Source: JALXCH01 sp964495805
GTDB lineage: Bacteria > Calditrichota > Calditrichia > RBG-13-44-9
Direction of reading: 5' to 3'
Length of the DNA stretch: 7,210 nucleotides
Assembly: GCA_964495805.1 (NCBI GenBank)
Contig: CAZBWV010000057.1
Span: forward strand, 1 to 7,210
The notes below the pieces were generated by a model, which worked only from the letters and a program-made list of their open reading frames with translations, searched no databases and was not told the DNA's origin. Position numbers and translations under genes: made by a program. Numbering within the stretch: position 1 is the stretch's first letter; each line of letters opens with the position of its first letter. Positions 1 through 5,229 of this stretch are shown here, piece by piece.

Positions 1-131
1 GTTTTCTGTCCATTGGATTCCGTTTTATCGGGAAGGAAATTTCGTTTGAAGTGGGAGGATTGCGTCCGTTAGAAAGCACCGGAGACCTGCTGTTTATCCC
101 CATCCTCAAAGCTACCAAATATTTTCCGTAG
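1..131 (+). CDS. C-terminal end of a probable outer-membrane beta-barrel protein (partial)
   Basis: The frame starting at base 3 is open from the window edge to a TAG at 129-131 and encodes the last 42 residues of a protein that begins outside the window. The peptide alternates hydrophobic and polar residues in short strands (for example FLSIGFRFIGKEISFEVGG and GDLLFIPILKATKYF) and ends one residue after a phenylalanine. That resembles the terminal strands of an outer-membrane beta-barrel or PorV/DUF-type surface protein of the FCB group. The other two frames on this strand stop within 75 bases. The family is inferred only from strand pattern and the near-terminal aromatic residue; the exact protein cannot be named. 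It could instead be another beta-rich protein. No clear intrinsic terminator follows it. Confidence 0.55.
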   Translation, partial: FLSIGFRFIGKEISFEVGGLRPLESTGDLLFIPILKATKYFP

Positions 132-165
132 CCGTAAACACGAACACTGCTGGCACCGCTGAAAA

Positions 166-183
166 GAAATTCCGGAAATTCCG
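166..183. repeat. 9-bp tandem direct repeat GAAATTCCG x2
   Basis: GAAATTCCG occurs twice head to tail (166-174 and 175-183), and a shortened copy GAAATTC follows at 191-197. The junction also makes the local palindrome TTCCGGAA. It lies in the gene-free stretch. It may be slippage debris or part of a dispersed intergenic repeat; the window alone cannot decide. Confidence 0.6.
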
Positions 184-236
184 AAAGCACGAAATTCACT
201 GAGAAGAGGGAAACCCCTGAAATAGAGTAGGAGAAT

Positions 237-269
237 GCACCATGGGCTAAAAAACTTGACCCATGGTGC
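237..269. repeat. Perfect 10-bp inverted repeat (hairpin)
   Basis: GCACCATGGG (237-246) is followed after a 13-nt A-rich loop by its exact complement CCCATGGTGC (260-269). The arms could form a stable hairpin in RNA or cruciform DNA. No T-run follows on the plus strand, and the minus-strand continuation (ATTCTCCTACTC) is not a U-tract, so a classical intrinsic terminator is not supported. It lies between two converging genes, so a termination or mRNA 3'-end role remains possible, as does a dispersed intergenic repeat or a protein-binding palindrome. Confidence 0.6.
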
Positions 270-510
270 CCATTGTTGTTCGGTGAAGAATTCAGAAAAT
301 CGCTTGAACGGGGTTTCTGTTTTAGCCAATCCAGCGGATTTTTCCCCGGTTCCGGGTGGCTATTTGTATTTTGCCCCGTGCAATGAATGATTCCCGAATC
401 CCCGTGTAGAAAAATTTGAACGGAACAACCAACCCATCCGCACGAAATATAGAGGCAGAGCATCCCGGTAATTTATTTCGTTTTTCTCGTTTGCCCCTGC
501 GCTTTCTTTT

Positions 511-1827
511 TTACCCTTTCAGAAACTTTTCCAGATACCGGAAATCGGGAGTCAGGCTGCCCTGGTGGGCAATGAGCGCGCGTTTGAATTCCGGGGGAAT
601 ATCCAGCGATTCGAATGGTTGGGAGTAATCCGCTGCTGCCAGTGCCGGTACAAACGGCAGCAAAGCGCGTCCGAAACTCTCTGACGCTTCGCGTGGTAAT
701 TCGCTGGGCAATTTGTCCACCGCCAGAACAACAATCCCATCGCCTTCCCATCCATCCACACTGTCCCCCTGCAGGGGCCGATAAACATAAATGGGATTAT
801 CGGATCGGGTGGCTTTGAGATTGCACTCAATGGAACCTTCAATATCGCAGGTGATGTCGCCAATCACGCGTAATGGTAGTTTTTCGCCGCTCTCCCAGCG
901 TTGCTTTAAATAGGCTCTGGTTACCAATCGGGGATATCGGGGTTCCCAGTAAATACCATTTACCAGTACGGTCAGAAATGGCAGATATTCTTCAAATCGG
1001 CTTTCGTATTTTTCGGGATGCTGGTAGTAATCCTGCAGTTCGAAAGTTGTTTCAGGAGATTTGGGGCGCACCATGTCCTGTTCCCTGAAAACAACCTTGT
1101 AAATCACCCGATTGGACCATTTGCCACTGCGGTAGAATTCTGCCAGCTGGGAAGGTGAAATTTCCTGATGGGGGAGCAGGTCGAAAATTTCCTGTGCACC
1201 CCGGGAGACCTGCCCGTATCCGGCAAAGCCAACCACCATCGGGAGCAACGATTGCGGTAGCCCTTCCCGGGTAATTTTCTCACCTACCTGCGCGATGTGC
1301 TGTTTCGCTTCCTCCAGGCTGGGGTAGTGCATGGCTTGCTTAATTTCCACCAGGGGAGTGGAAATGCCTTCCCATTGTAAACGGCCTCCCAGTGCCCAGA
1401 GGGTATCGATCATCCCGGCATATCCGGCAAACGGACCGAAGAAAATCAATCGGCGTCCATTCTCATCGGTCACTTTTTCGTAATCCAGCAAAGTAATCCG
1501 TAAATCCAGTATGGCTTTGAGCATGGGCATGTTGTAGGATTGCCCCTTGATGGTGTGGGAGAAAAAGCAGAGTGTTTTACCGGGCAGCAGGCTGGGAATG
1601 GGAACTTCTTTTACTCCGAAAACGATGTTGCAATCGGATAAATCGGCGGAAATCTCCGCTCCGGCTTCGCGATATTGCTCGTCGCGAAATATCCGTGTTT
1701 CGCTGGGTTCCACCACCACTTTCACCTTGTGCCGTTGGATGAGTTCCTTAACCTGTTCGGGAGTAAGCGGAGCCCGCTTCTCGGTTAAATCTTTATTTTC
1801 GCGTCGAATACCAATTTTGTTCCGCAT
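511..1827 (-). CDS. Stand-alone lysine-ketoglutarate reductase-type (saccharopine-forming) dehydrogenase
   Basis: This 438-residue protein matches, along nearly its whole length, the N-terminal LKR half of eukaryotic LKR/SDH (AASS). That domain condenses lysine and 2-oxoglutarate with NADPH to saccharopine, the first step of the saccharopine route of lysine breakdown. Recognisable blocks are IGIRREN..EKRAPLTP (5-23), FFSHTIKGQ (88-96), LLDYEKV (113-119), a Rossmann-type turn VGFAGYGQVSRGAQE (199-213), LVNGIYWEPRYPRLVTR (268-284), GDITCDIEGSIEC (303-315) and a C-terminal REASESFG..LLPFV block. The N-terminal part is an alanine dehydrogenase/transhydrogenase-like domain. The frame stays open for 101 more codons upstream, but the ATG at 1827 is preceded by AAGGAGGCA (1839-1831, 5-nt spacing), and homology begins right there, so I chose it. 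The saccharopine dehydrogenase half is not fused and not seen in this window. Family assignment is strong; lysine as the actual substrate is inferred. The protein is probably cytosolic. Confidence 0.85.
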   Translation of the reverse strand: MRNKIGIRRENKDLTEKRAPLTPEQVKELIQRHKVKVVVEPSETRIFRDEQYREAGAEISADLSDCNIVFGVKEVPIPSLLPGKTLCFFSHTIKGQSYNMPMLKAILDLRITLLDYEKVTDENGRRLIFFGPFAGYAGMIDTLWALGGRLQWEGISTPLVEIKQAMHYPSLEEAKQHIAQVGEKITREGLPQSLLPMVVGFAGYGQVSRGAQEIFDLLPHQEISPSQLAEFYRSGKWSNRVIYKVVFREQDMVRPKSPETTFELQDYYQHPEKYESRFEEYLPFLTVLVNGIYWEPRYPRLVTRAYLKQRWESGEKLPLRVIGDITCDIEGSIECNLKATRSDNPIYVYRPLQGDSVDGWEGDGIVVLAVDKLPSELPREASESFGRALLPFVPALAAADYSQPFESLDIPPEFKRALIAHQGSLTPDFRYLEKFLKG

Positions 1828-2122
1828 AATTGCCTCCTTGTTACGATTACCGATTCCGTTAATCTCAGCATACGTTTTAGCGGAAAAATTTAATGAATTT
1901 TCCCCGGGAAACGGAGACAATATTTTTTTTGTAACTTCCCCAATCTGGCAAACATTTATTAAATTAATTGTTTTCGGGGGTGATGAAATCGTCAGATACA
2001 ATGTGATTATTCTTATGATTAAGCAAATTCCTAACCATAGATGCTGGCGGGAATCATCATATGTTCTTTTTTGCTTTTTCGTCACCCCCCATCTGAGCGG
2101 GTGAAAAAAATCAGGAGATGAT
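1828..2122. promoter_or_regulatory. Divergent intergenic region between the LKR-type and thioredoxin-fold genes
   Basis: This 295-bp AT-rich region separates two divergently oriented genes, so it should contain promoters for both. At its left end is the SD of the minus-strand gene (1839-1831), at its right end the SD of the plus-strand gene (CAGGAG, 2112-2117). A good -10-like hexamer TACAAT is seen at 1997-2002 on the plus strand, but without a convincing -35 at 16-18 bp. A 6-bp inverted repeat TCACCC/GGGTGA (2082-2087 and 2099-2104, 11-nt loop) sits about 20 bp ahead of the plus-strand start and lies close to its SD; it has no following T-tract. Long frames run through this region on both strands but lack coding features. 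Confidence 0.45.
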
Positions 2123-2440
2123 ATGACCACACAGGAGATTCAGGAAATCATTCGTCAGACGCCATTGTTAGTGGCGTATTTTTCTTATCCGGAGTGCAGT
2201 GTGTGCAAGGTGCTGCGTCCGCGGGTGGAGGCATTAACCCGGCAAATGGGAATTGATTTTGTGTATGTGGATACACATTTGCATCCTGAAATCAGCGGGC
2301 AATTTATTGTATTTGCGGTGCCCACTATTGTTATTTTTGTGGAAGGAAAGGAAGCTAAGCGGTTTAGCCGCCATTTCGGTATGGAAGAACTTGCTACCTT
2401 TCTGGAACGGATGCAGGAATTTATATCCATGGCAGATTAA
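2123..2440 (+). CDS. Thioredoxin-fold protein with CSVC active site
   Basis: A 105-residue single-domain thioredoxin-fold protein, about the normal length for thioredoxin. The redox motif is Cys25-Ser-Val-Cys28 in the context YFSYPECSVCKVL; the usual tryptophan before the first cysteine is replaced by glutamate. The cis-proline is Pro67 in FAVPTIVIF, followed by the expected beta strand, a glycine turn (VEGKE) and a C-terminal helix. There is no signal peptide, so it should act in the cytosol as a thiol-disulfide exchange protein of the YtpP/thioredoxin-like type. Start ATG 2123 is set by CAGGAG at 2112-2117; an ATG at 2118 runs into a stop after one codon. Its stop codon TAA (2438-2440) directly touches the ATG of the methyltransferase gene, which implies one mRNA and probable translational coupling. 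The partner or substrate is unknown. Confidence 0.85.
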   Translation: MTTQEIQEIIRQTPLLVAYFSYPECSVCKVLRPRVEALTRQMGIDFVYVDTHLHPEISGQFIVFAVPTIVIFVEGKEAKRFSRHFGMEELATFLERMQEFISMAD

Positions 2441-3307
2441 ATGGGCATGGAAGCGAACCAATACATTTTTTTAACACCACCGGATATCCGGCAACTGCAC
2501 CGGTTGGTATCGGAAACGTTCCCCGTCCGTGTGGAGCTTTCGCTGGATGTCGGAGTGTCGCGCACGATGGTGACATTGCTATCGCCCGATTTGTTTGAAT
2601 CGCAGGGGGTGCGGTTTCCTGTGCCCTCACTTCCGGAGGAAGAACGTACCATTCTCATCTGGCGCAACCAACACTGGGAAAAGTGGCAACATTTCGATGA
2701 GCGGACTCAGAAATTTTACAAGATGGTGTTTGTGGCGGAGGGAAAACCACCAACGGTGGAAATTAGCGGGATTAAGATGCATGTGACCCGGGACGGTGAC
2801 CCACTGCAGGATACCCGTCGGAAAATCCGAACGCTGGGTACATTAAACGGTCGGGTACTGGATACCTGCCTGGGGTTGGGTTACACAGCAATTGCCGAAG
2901 CCCAATCGCCTGGAGTGGAGCAGGTGGTGGTGTGCGAAGCAGACCCTAACATGGTGGCTCTTTGTGCACAGAATCCCTGGTCGCAAGCCTTGTTTCACCA
3001 CCCTGGCATTCAGCTTATTACTGCACCGGTGGAAAAAGCGATTGCTCTTTTTCCGGAAGGCTATTTTTCCGCTATTCTTCATGATCCCCCGCGATTCTCG
3101 CTGGCTCCCGGGTTGTATCATCCTGATTTTTATCGGGAGTTGTACCGGGTTCTGCGAACGGGGGGAAGATTGTACCATTACACCGGAAATCCACGACAGC
3201 GTCAGCGGAAACGTCCCCTTTCCGTACAAACGGCAGAAAAGCTGCACCAGGTGGGATTTACCCACGTTCGTCAGGTGTATCAGGGAGTACGGGCGGGGAA
3301 GTGGTAG
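2441..3307 (+). CDS. Class I SAM-dependent methyltransferase, COG2521 (archaeal-type) family
   Basis: A 288-residue protein with a C-terminal Rossmann methyltransferase domain (about 135-270) and a family-specific N-terminal domain (about 1-130). Motif I is VLDTCLGLGYTA (139-150), the acidic residue after strand 2 is Glu166 (VVVCEADPN), the catalytic-type motif IV is ILHDPPRFS (212-220), and FYRELYRVLRTGGRLYHYTGNP (230-251) is the post-motif strand and helix. DTC.GLGYTA, HDPPRFS, EISGIKMH and the terminal GVRA are, from memory, signatures of the family annotated as 'predicted archaeal methyltransferase' COG2521, sometimes labelled spermine-synthase-like. Its substrate is not known to me; RNA or a small molecule are both possible. 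ATG 2441 directly follows the upstream TAA; a second ATG at 2447 is an equally possible start, and neither has a strong SD, fitting coupling to the thioredoxin-fold gene. Family confidence is high, function low. Confidence 0.8.
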   Translation: MGMEANQYIFLTPPDIRQLHRLVSETFPVRVELSLDVGVSRTMVTLLSPDLFESQGVRFPVPSLPEEERTILIWRNQHWEKWQHFDERTQKFYKMVFVAEGKPPTVEISGIKMHVTRDGDPLQDTRRKIRTLGTLNGRVLDTCLGLGYTAIAEAQSPGVEQVVVCEADPNMVALCAQNPWSQALFHHPGIQLITAPVEKAIALFPEGYFSAILHDPPRFSLAPGLYHPDFYRELYRVLRTGGRLYHYTGNPRQRQRKRPLSVQTAEKLHQVGFTHVRQVYQGVRAGKW

Positions 3308-3426
3308 TTCGGATGGGTTCCCTCCAGAATGATTGTTCCGATTTTGAGGGATGACTCCTGTCCCATCAATTTCACACACCGCAGTTGAACCTGCTAACAT
3401 TCATTTCAATGGTTTTTAGGTGAGGT

Positions 3427-3837
3427 TTAAAAATAAGGAAGGTCGTCTTCAGCGTCTTCGGGATTGGGGAAAGTGTCTTCCTCATCTTCTTCGCGGATGA
3501 GAATAAGCAGAGCACTCTGGGGAACAATCATGTATTTTTCCCCTTCGTACTGAATCTCCACACCGGCTTTTTGCAGAAACAGAGCATAATCGCCTGGTTT
3601 CGCCTGAACGGGAATATACTTCAATTCCGTTCGGCGATGCTTCCATGGTTCGTCCGATACGTCGGAGGGGTCGGCCAGGGGAATCCCGGGACCCGTCTGA
3701 ACCACCGTACCGCCAATCACCTCTTCCCGCGCTTTCACCGTTTGTGGCAGATACAGCCCCACTTTGGTGCGCTCTTCGCTTAAATCGGGTTTAATCAACA
3801 CCCGATCGCCCGTTACAATTAATCGTTTTTTTGCCAT
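3427..3837 (-). CDS. GroES-like co-chaperonin paralog with loop insertion and acidic tail
   Basis: A 136-residue Cpn10-fold protein, against 90 residues for the canonical GroES next door. The core is visible: VTGDRVLIKPDLSEERTKVG (8-27), a mobile-loop-like segment with the hydrophobic triplet LYL (28-30) and LPQT, KPGDYALFLQKAGVEIQYEG (80-99) and KYMIVPQSALLILI (101-114). Relative to GroES it has about 20 extra residues in the roof-loop region (about 49-80, with DEPW and KYIPVQAK) and an acidic C-terminal tail (about 115-136, rich in E and D) ending in PYF. Similar extended GroES-like proteins occur, as I recall, in Bacteroidetes and related phyla. The start is ATG 3837, with GGAG at 3849-3846 and 8-nt spacing; a GTG at 3846 would overlap that SD and is less likely. 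It is separated from groES by a terminator, so it is probably transcribed on its own. Whether it caps GroEL is unknown. Confidence 0.85.
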   Translation of the reverse strand: MAKKRLIVTGDRVLIKPDLSEERTKVGLYLPQTVKAREEVIGGTVVQTGPGIPLADPSDVSDEPWKHRRTELKYIPVQAKPGDYALFLQKAGVEIQYEGEKYMIVPQSALLILIREEDEEDTFPNPEDAEDDLPYF

Positions 3838-3855
3838 ACTGTTCACTCCGGCAAT

Positions 3856-3884
3856 AACATAATAAGGAAAAGTGGAAAAGTCAA
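3856..3884 (-). promoter_or_regulatory. Candidate sigma-70-type promoter of the GroES-like gene
   Basis: On the minus strand TTGACT (3884-3879) is followed after exactly 17 bp by TATGTT (3861-3856). The -35 matches the TTGACA consensus at five of six bases and the -10 matches TATAAT at four of six. It lies between the groES terminator and the GroES-like start at 3837, where a promoter would be expected. The predicted start near 3849 would leave a leader of only about 12 nt, barely including the SD, which is a weakness of the call. Confidence 0.4.
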
Positions 3885-3935
3885 AAGCAAAGTTGAGATG
3901 GACAGGAGCTCTTGCTATTCCTGATTTCCATCAAT

Positions 3936-3968
3936 AAAAAAGGCGGTCAGGATTGGATTCCGACCGCC
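3936..3968 (-). terminator. Intrinsic (rho-independent) terminator of the pfpI-to-groES operon
   Basis: Read on the minus strand, GGCGGTC (3968-3962) pairs perfectly with GACCGCC (3948-3942); a G-U and a G-C pair can extend the stem inward, and a run of six T (3941-3936) follows. It starts 29 bases after the groES stop codon. Stem, loop and U-tract are all as expected for an intrinsic terminator. It separates groES from the GroES-like gene downstream. Confidence 0.9.
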
Positions 3969-3997
3969 CTGTATGGAAACGAAAGTGCTCAACGCCA

Positions 3998-4270
3998 TCA
4001 ATCTTTTACCAGCGCCAGAATGTCGCTGCGCTGGACAATCAGATATTCCTTTCCTTCCAGTTTGATTTCGTCTCCGGCGTATTTGGCAAAAAGGATCACA
4101 TCACCTTCCTTAAAGATTTCCTGCATTTCTTCGTCCGTTCCCACCGCAATTACCTTTCCCATCCGCGGTTTCTCTTTCGCCGTATCCGGAATAATAATGC
4201 TACCAACCCGCTGCTCTTCCTCTTCCACGGGTTCAATCAACAGTCGATCATCAATCGGTTGAACTTTCAT
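3998..4270 (-). CDS. groES: Co-chaperonin GroES (Cpn10)
   Basis: A 90-residue protein with the whole canonical GroES layout: start block VQPIDDRLLIEPVEEEE (3-19), mobile loop with the GroEL-contacting hydrophobic triplet III in VGSIIIPDTAKEKP (22-35), GKVIAVG (38-44), EGDVILFAKYAGDEIKLEG (55-73) and the C-terminal strand YLIVQRSDILALV (76-88). GroES forms a heptameric lid that closes the GroEL folding chamber in the cytosol. The SD AGGAGGA (4282-4276) lies 5 nt before ATG 4270. It follows the glutaredoxin-like gene by 16 nt and is the last gene before a strong terminator. No groEL follows, which is unusual because groES and groEL are commonly adjacent; groEL must lie elsewhere. I see no CIRCE-type inverted repeat next to it, so heat-shock control through HrcA is not supported here. 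Confidence 0.95.
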   Translation of the reverse strand: MKVQPIDDRLLIEPVEEEEQRVGSIIIPDTAKEKPRMGKVIAVGTDEEMQEIFKEGDVILFAKYAGDEIKLEGKEYLIVQRSDILALVKD

Positions 4271-4286
4271 CGGATTCCTCCTTTTT

Positions 4287-4544
4287 TTATCCTTTTATGC
4301 CCAACATTTGGTTAATTTTTGGTTTATCGAACCCAACAATGGGCCGGTTGTTAATCAGAATGACCGGAACCCCCATTTGCCCCGTGCGGCGTTTCATATC
4401 CTGTGCCGCTTTGGGGTCCTTGGTAACGTCAATTTCCTTAAAACGGATGCGTTTCTCTTTGAAATAGCGCTTGGCAGCGCGACAAAAACTACAGGTTGGT
4501 GTGGTAAAAATAATCACTCGCTTTTGCTGCTGAGCTACTGCCAT
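4287..4544 (-). CDS. Glutaredoxin-like (Grx/YruB-type) redox protein
   Basis: An 85-residue single-domain protein of glutaredoxin/NrdH size. The first strand VIIFTTPT (10-17) leads into the active site Cys18-Ser-Phe-Cys21. FKEIDVTKDP (35-44), the cis-proline segment MGVPVILIN (57-65, Pro60) and VGFDKPKINQMLGI (70-83) are typical of the glutaredoxin-like YruB-type family. Such proteins reduce disulfides in the cytosol, fed by thioredoxin reductase, glutathione or a low-molecular-weight thiol; the electron donor cannot be read from the sequence. The start ATG 4544 has two possible SD sites, AGAAGG (4554-4549) and AAGGAG (4560-4555). It lies 16 nt downstream of trxA and 16 nt upstream of groES, clearly in the same operon. 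Confidence 0.88.
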   Translation of the reverse strand: MAVAQQQKRVIIFTTPTCSFCRAAKRYFKEKRIRFKEIDVTKDPKAAQDMKRRTGQMGVPVILINNRPIVGFDKPKINQMLGIKG

Positions 4545-4560
4545 ATATCCTTCTCTCCTT

Positions 4561-4905
4561 TTAATTTTTATATTTCGAACCCTGAATGTAGTAGTTCAAT
4601 TTATCCAATATATGCGATTTTGGTGCTGCACCCACAATTTGATCCACCATGCGTCCGTTTACAAAAATGCCTAACGTGGGAATTCCCATAATGCGATATT
4701 GCATGGCAATACCGGGATTCTCATCGGTGTTGACTTTGGCGACTTTGAGCACCCCATTATATTCCCGGGCAATTTCTTCCACCACCGGTGCGATAATCCG
4801 ACACGGAGCGCACCAGGGCGCCCAAAAATCCACTAACACCGGGATGGGAGATTCCAGCACTTCCTTTTGAAAACTCTGTTCCGTTACTTTTATCGGTTCA
4901 CTCAT
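4561..4905 (-). CDS. trxA: Thioredoxin
   Basis: A 114-residue classical thioredoxin that keeps protein thiols reduced in the cytosol and is normally re-reduced by NADPH-dependent thioredoxin reductase (not in this window). VLVDFWAPWCAPC (23-35) contains the buried Asp26 and the active site Trp31-Cys32-Ala-Pro-Cys35; WCAPC is a known natural variant of WCGPC. KVNTDENPGIAMQYRIMGIP (57-76) carries the cis-proline Pro76, followed by TLGIFVNGR and the C-terminal helix. There is no signal peptide. The start ATG 4905 has AGGAG at 4919-4915, 9 nt away. That SD overlaps the TAG stop of the upstream zinc-ribbon gene (TAGGAG), suggesting translational coupling within the operon. Confidence 0.93.
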   Translation of the reverse strand: MSEPIKVTEQSFQKEVLESPIPVLVDFWAPWCAPCRIIAPVVEEIAREYNGVLKVAKVNTDENPGIAMQYRIMGIPTLGIFVNGRMVDQIVGAAPKSHILDKLNYYIQGSKYKN

Positions 4906-4917
4906 AGATTTCGACTC

Positions 4918-5208
4918 CTATTTTATTTTTAAATACCGATCTGCTTCGGACATTTTCTCCTGCCATTTCAGCAGCATGCCGCAGCTTTCGCAGCGCCAGA
5001 GCGGGAGATTCCCGCAACAACCGGGATAGAATTTCATGAATTGCCCGCATCGCGGACACACCCGCTCAAACTGCTTATTTGCTTTCTTATCCAAAACAGA
5101 CCATAGTTTTAAACTTAAATTTGATGAATCATGCCTGCAAAGGTTACACAAAACAGACAGTTTTTGACACGTTTGCGGTACGGAGAACCGGCTACCGGAA
5201 TACCACAC
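4918..5208 (-). CDS. Small zinc-ribbon protein of unknown function (start uncertain)
   Basis: The C-terminal half is a clear treble-cysteine or zinc-ribbon module: Cys51-Pro-Arg-Cys54-Gly, then Cys64-Cys65, then Cys73-Glu-Ser-Cys76-Gly, ending in a charged helix. Two CxxC knuckles about 20 residues apart are expected to bind one zinc. I do not recognise a named family. The longest frame starts at a GTG (5208) and has 96 residues, but its first 45 residues look poorly coding, and no SD lies at the right distance. A good SD plus ATG pair (AAAGGA 5231-5226, ATG 5218) is present in another frame, which stops at 5194-5192. A shorter protein from a TTG near 5094 is also possible. It sits 21 nt after pfpI and 12 nt before trxA, so it is in the redox operon; its stop TAG is part of the trxA SD. 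A role as a redox-sensitive or nucleic-acid-binding zinc protein is only a guess. Confidence 0.55.
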   Translation of the reverse strand: MWYSGSRFSVPQTCQKLSVLCNLCRHDSSNLSLKLWSVLDKKANKQFERVCPRCGQFMKFYPGCCGNLPLWRCESCGMLLKWQEKMSEADRYLKIK

Positions 5209-5229
5209 GCACCAACATCGCCGTGTCCT

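Larger units (their letters stand above)
132..510. other. Intergenic stretch without a convincing gene
   Basis: These 379 bases lie between the 3' end of the partial (+) gene and the 3' end of the (-) dehydrogenase gene, so the two genes converge here. Short open frames exist, including one on the minus strand at 69-329 that overlaps the upstream gene, but none has an SD site, a recognisable domain or a plausible composition. The stretch holds a 9-bp tandem duplication (166-183) and a perfect 10-bp inverted repeat (237-269), listed separately. I see no strong GC hairpin with a T-tract for either converging gene. Confidence 0.6.

Noticed and set aside
69..329. An 86-codon minus-strand reading frame.
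   Set aside because: It overlaps the better-supported end of the plus-strand gene, has no SD, and its W/F/C-rich composition comes from the repeats and inverted repeat below it.
1547..2104. A 185-codon plus-strand frame opposite the LKR-type gene and the divergent region.
   Set aside because: About half is antisense to a well-supported gene, and the rest is AT-rich intergenic DNA; no domain or SD was seen.
2082..2104. Inverted repeat TCACCC/GGGTGA as a terminator.
   Set aside because: No T-tract follows on either strand (A-run on plus), the stem is only 6 bp, and it lies directly upstream of a gene start.
1828..2130. A 101-codon N-terminal extension of the LKR-type protein, up to a start at 2130.
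   Set aside because: It overlaps the start of the divergent thioredoxin-fold gene, shows no family similarity, and the ATG at 1827 has a strong SD at the position where homology begins.
3319..3351. TCCCTC/GAGGGA inverted repeat after the methyltransferase as a terminator.
   Set aside because: The stem is only 6 bp with a 20-nt loop, and no T-tract follows.
2843..3400. A 185-codon minus-strand frame antisense to the methyltransferase.
   Set aside because: The plus-strand methyltransferase has conserved motifs throughout; the antisense product has none.
3838..3846. GTG start at 3846 for the GroES-like gene.
   Set aside because: It overlaps the GGAG that is ideally placed for the ATG at 3837, where GroES-type sequence begins.
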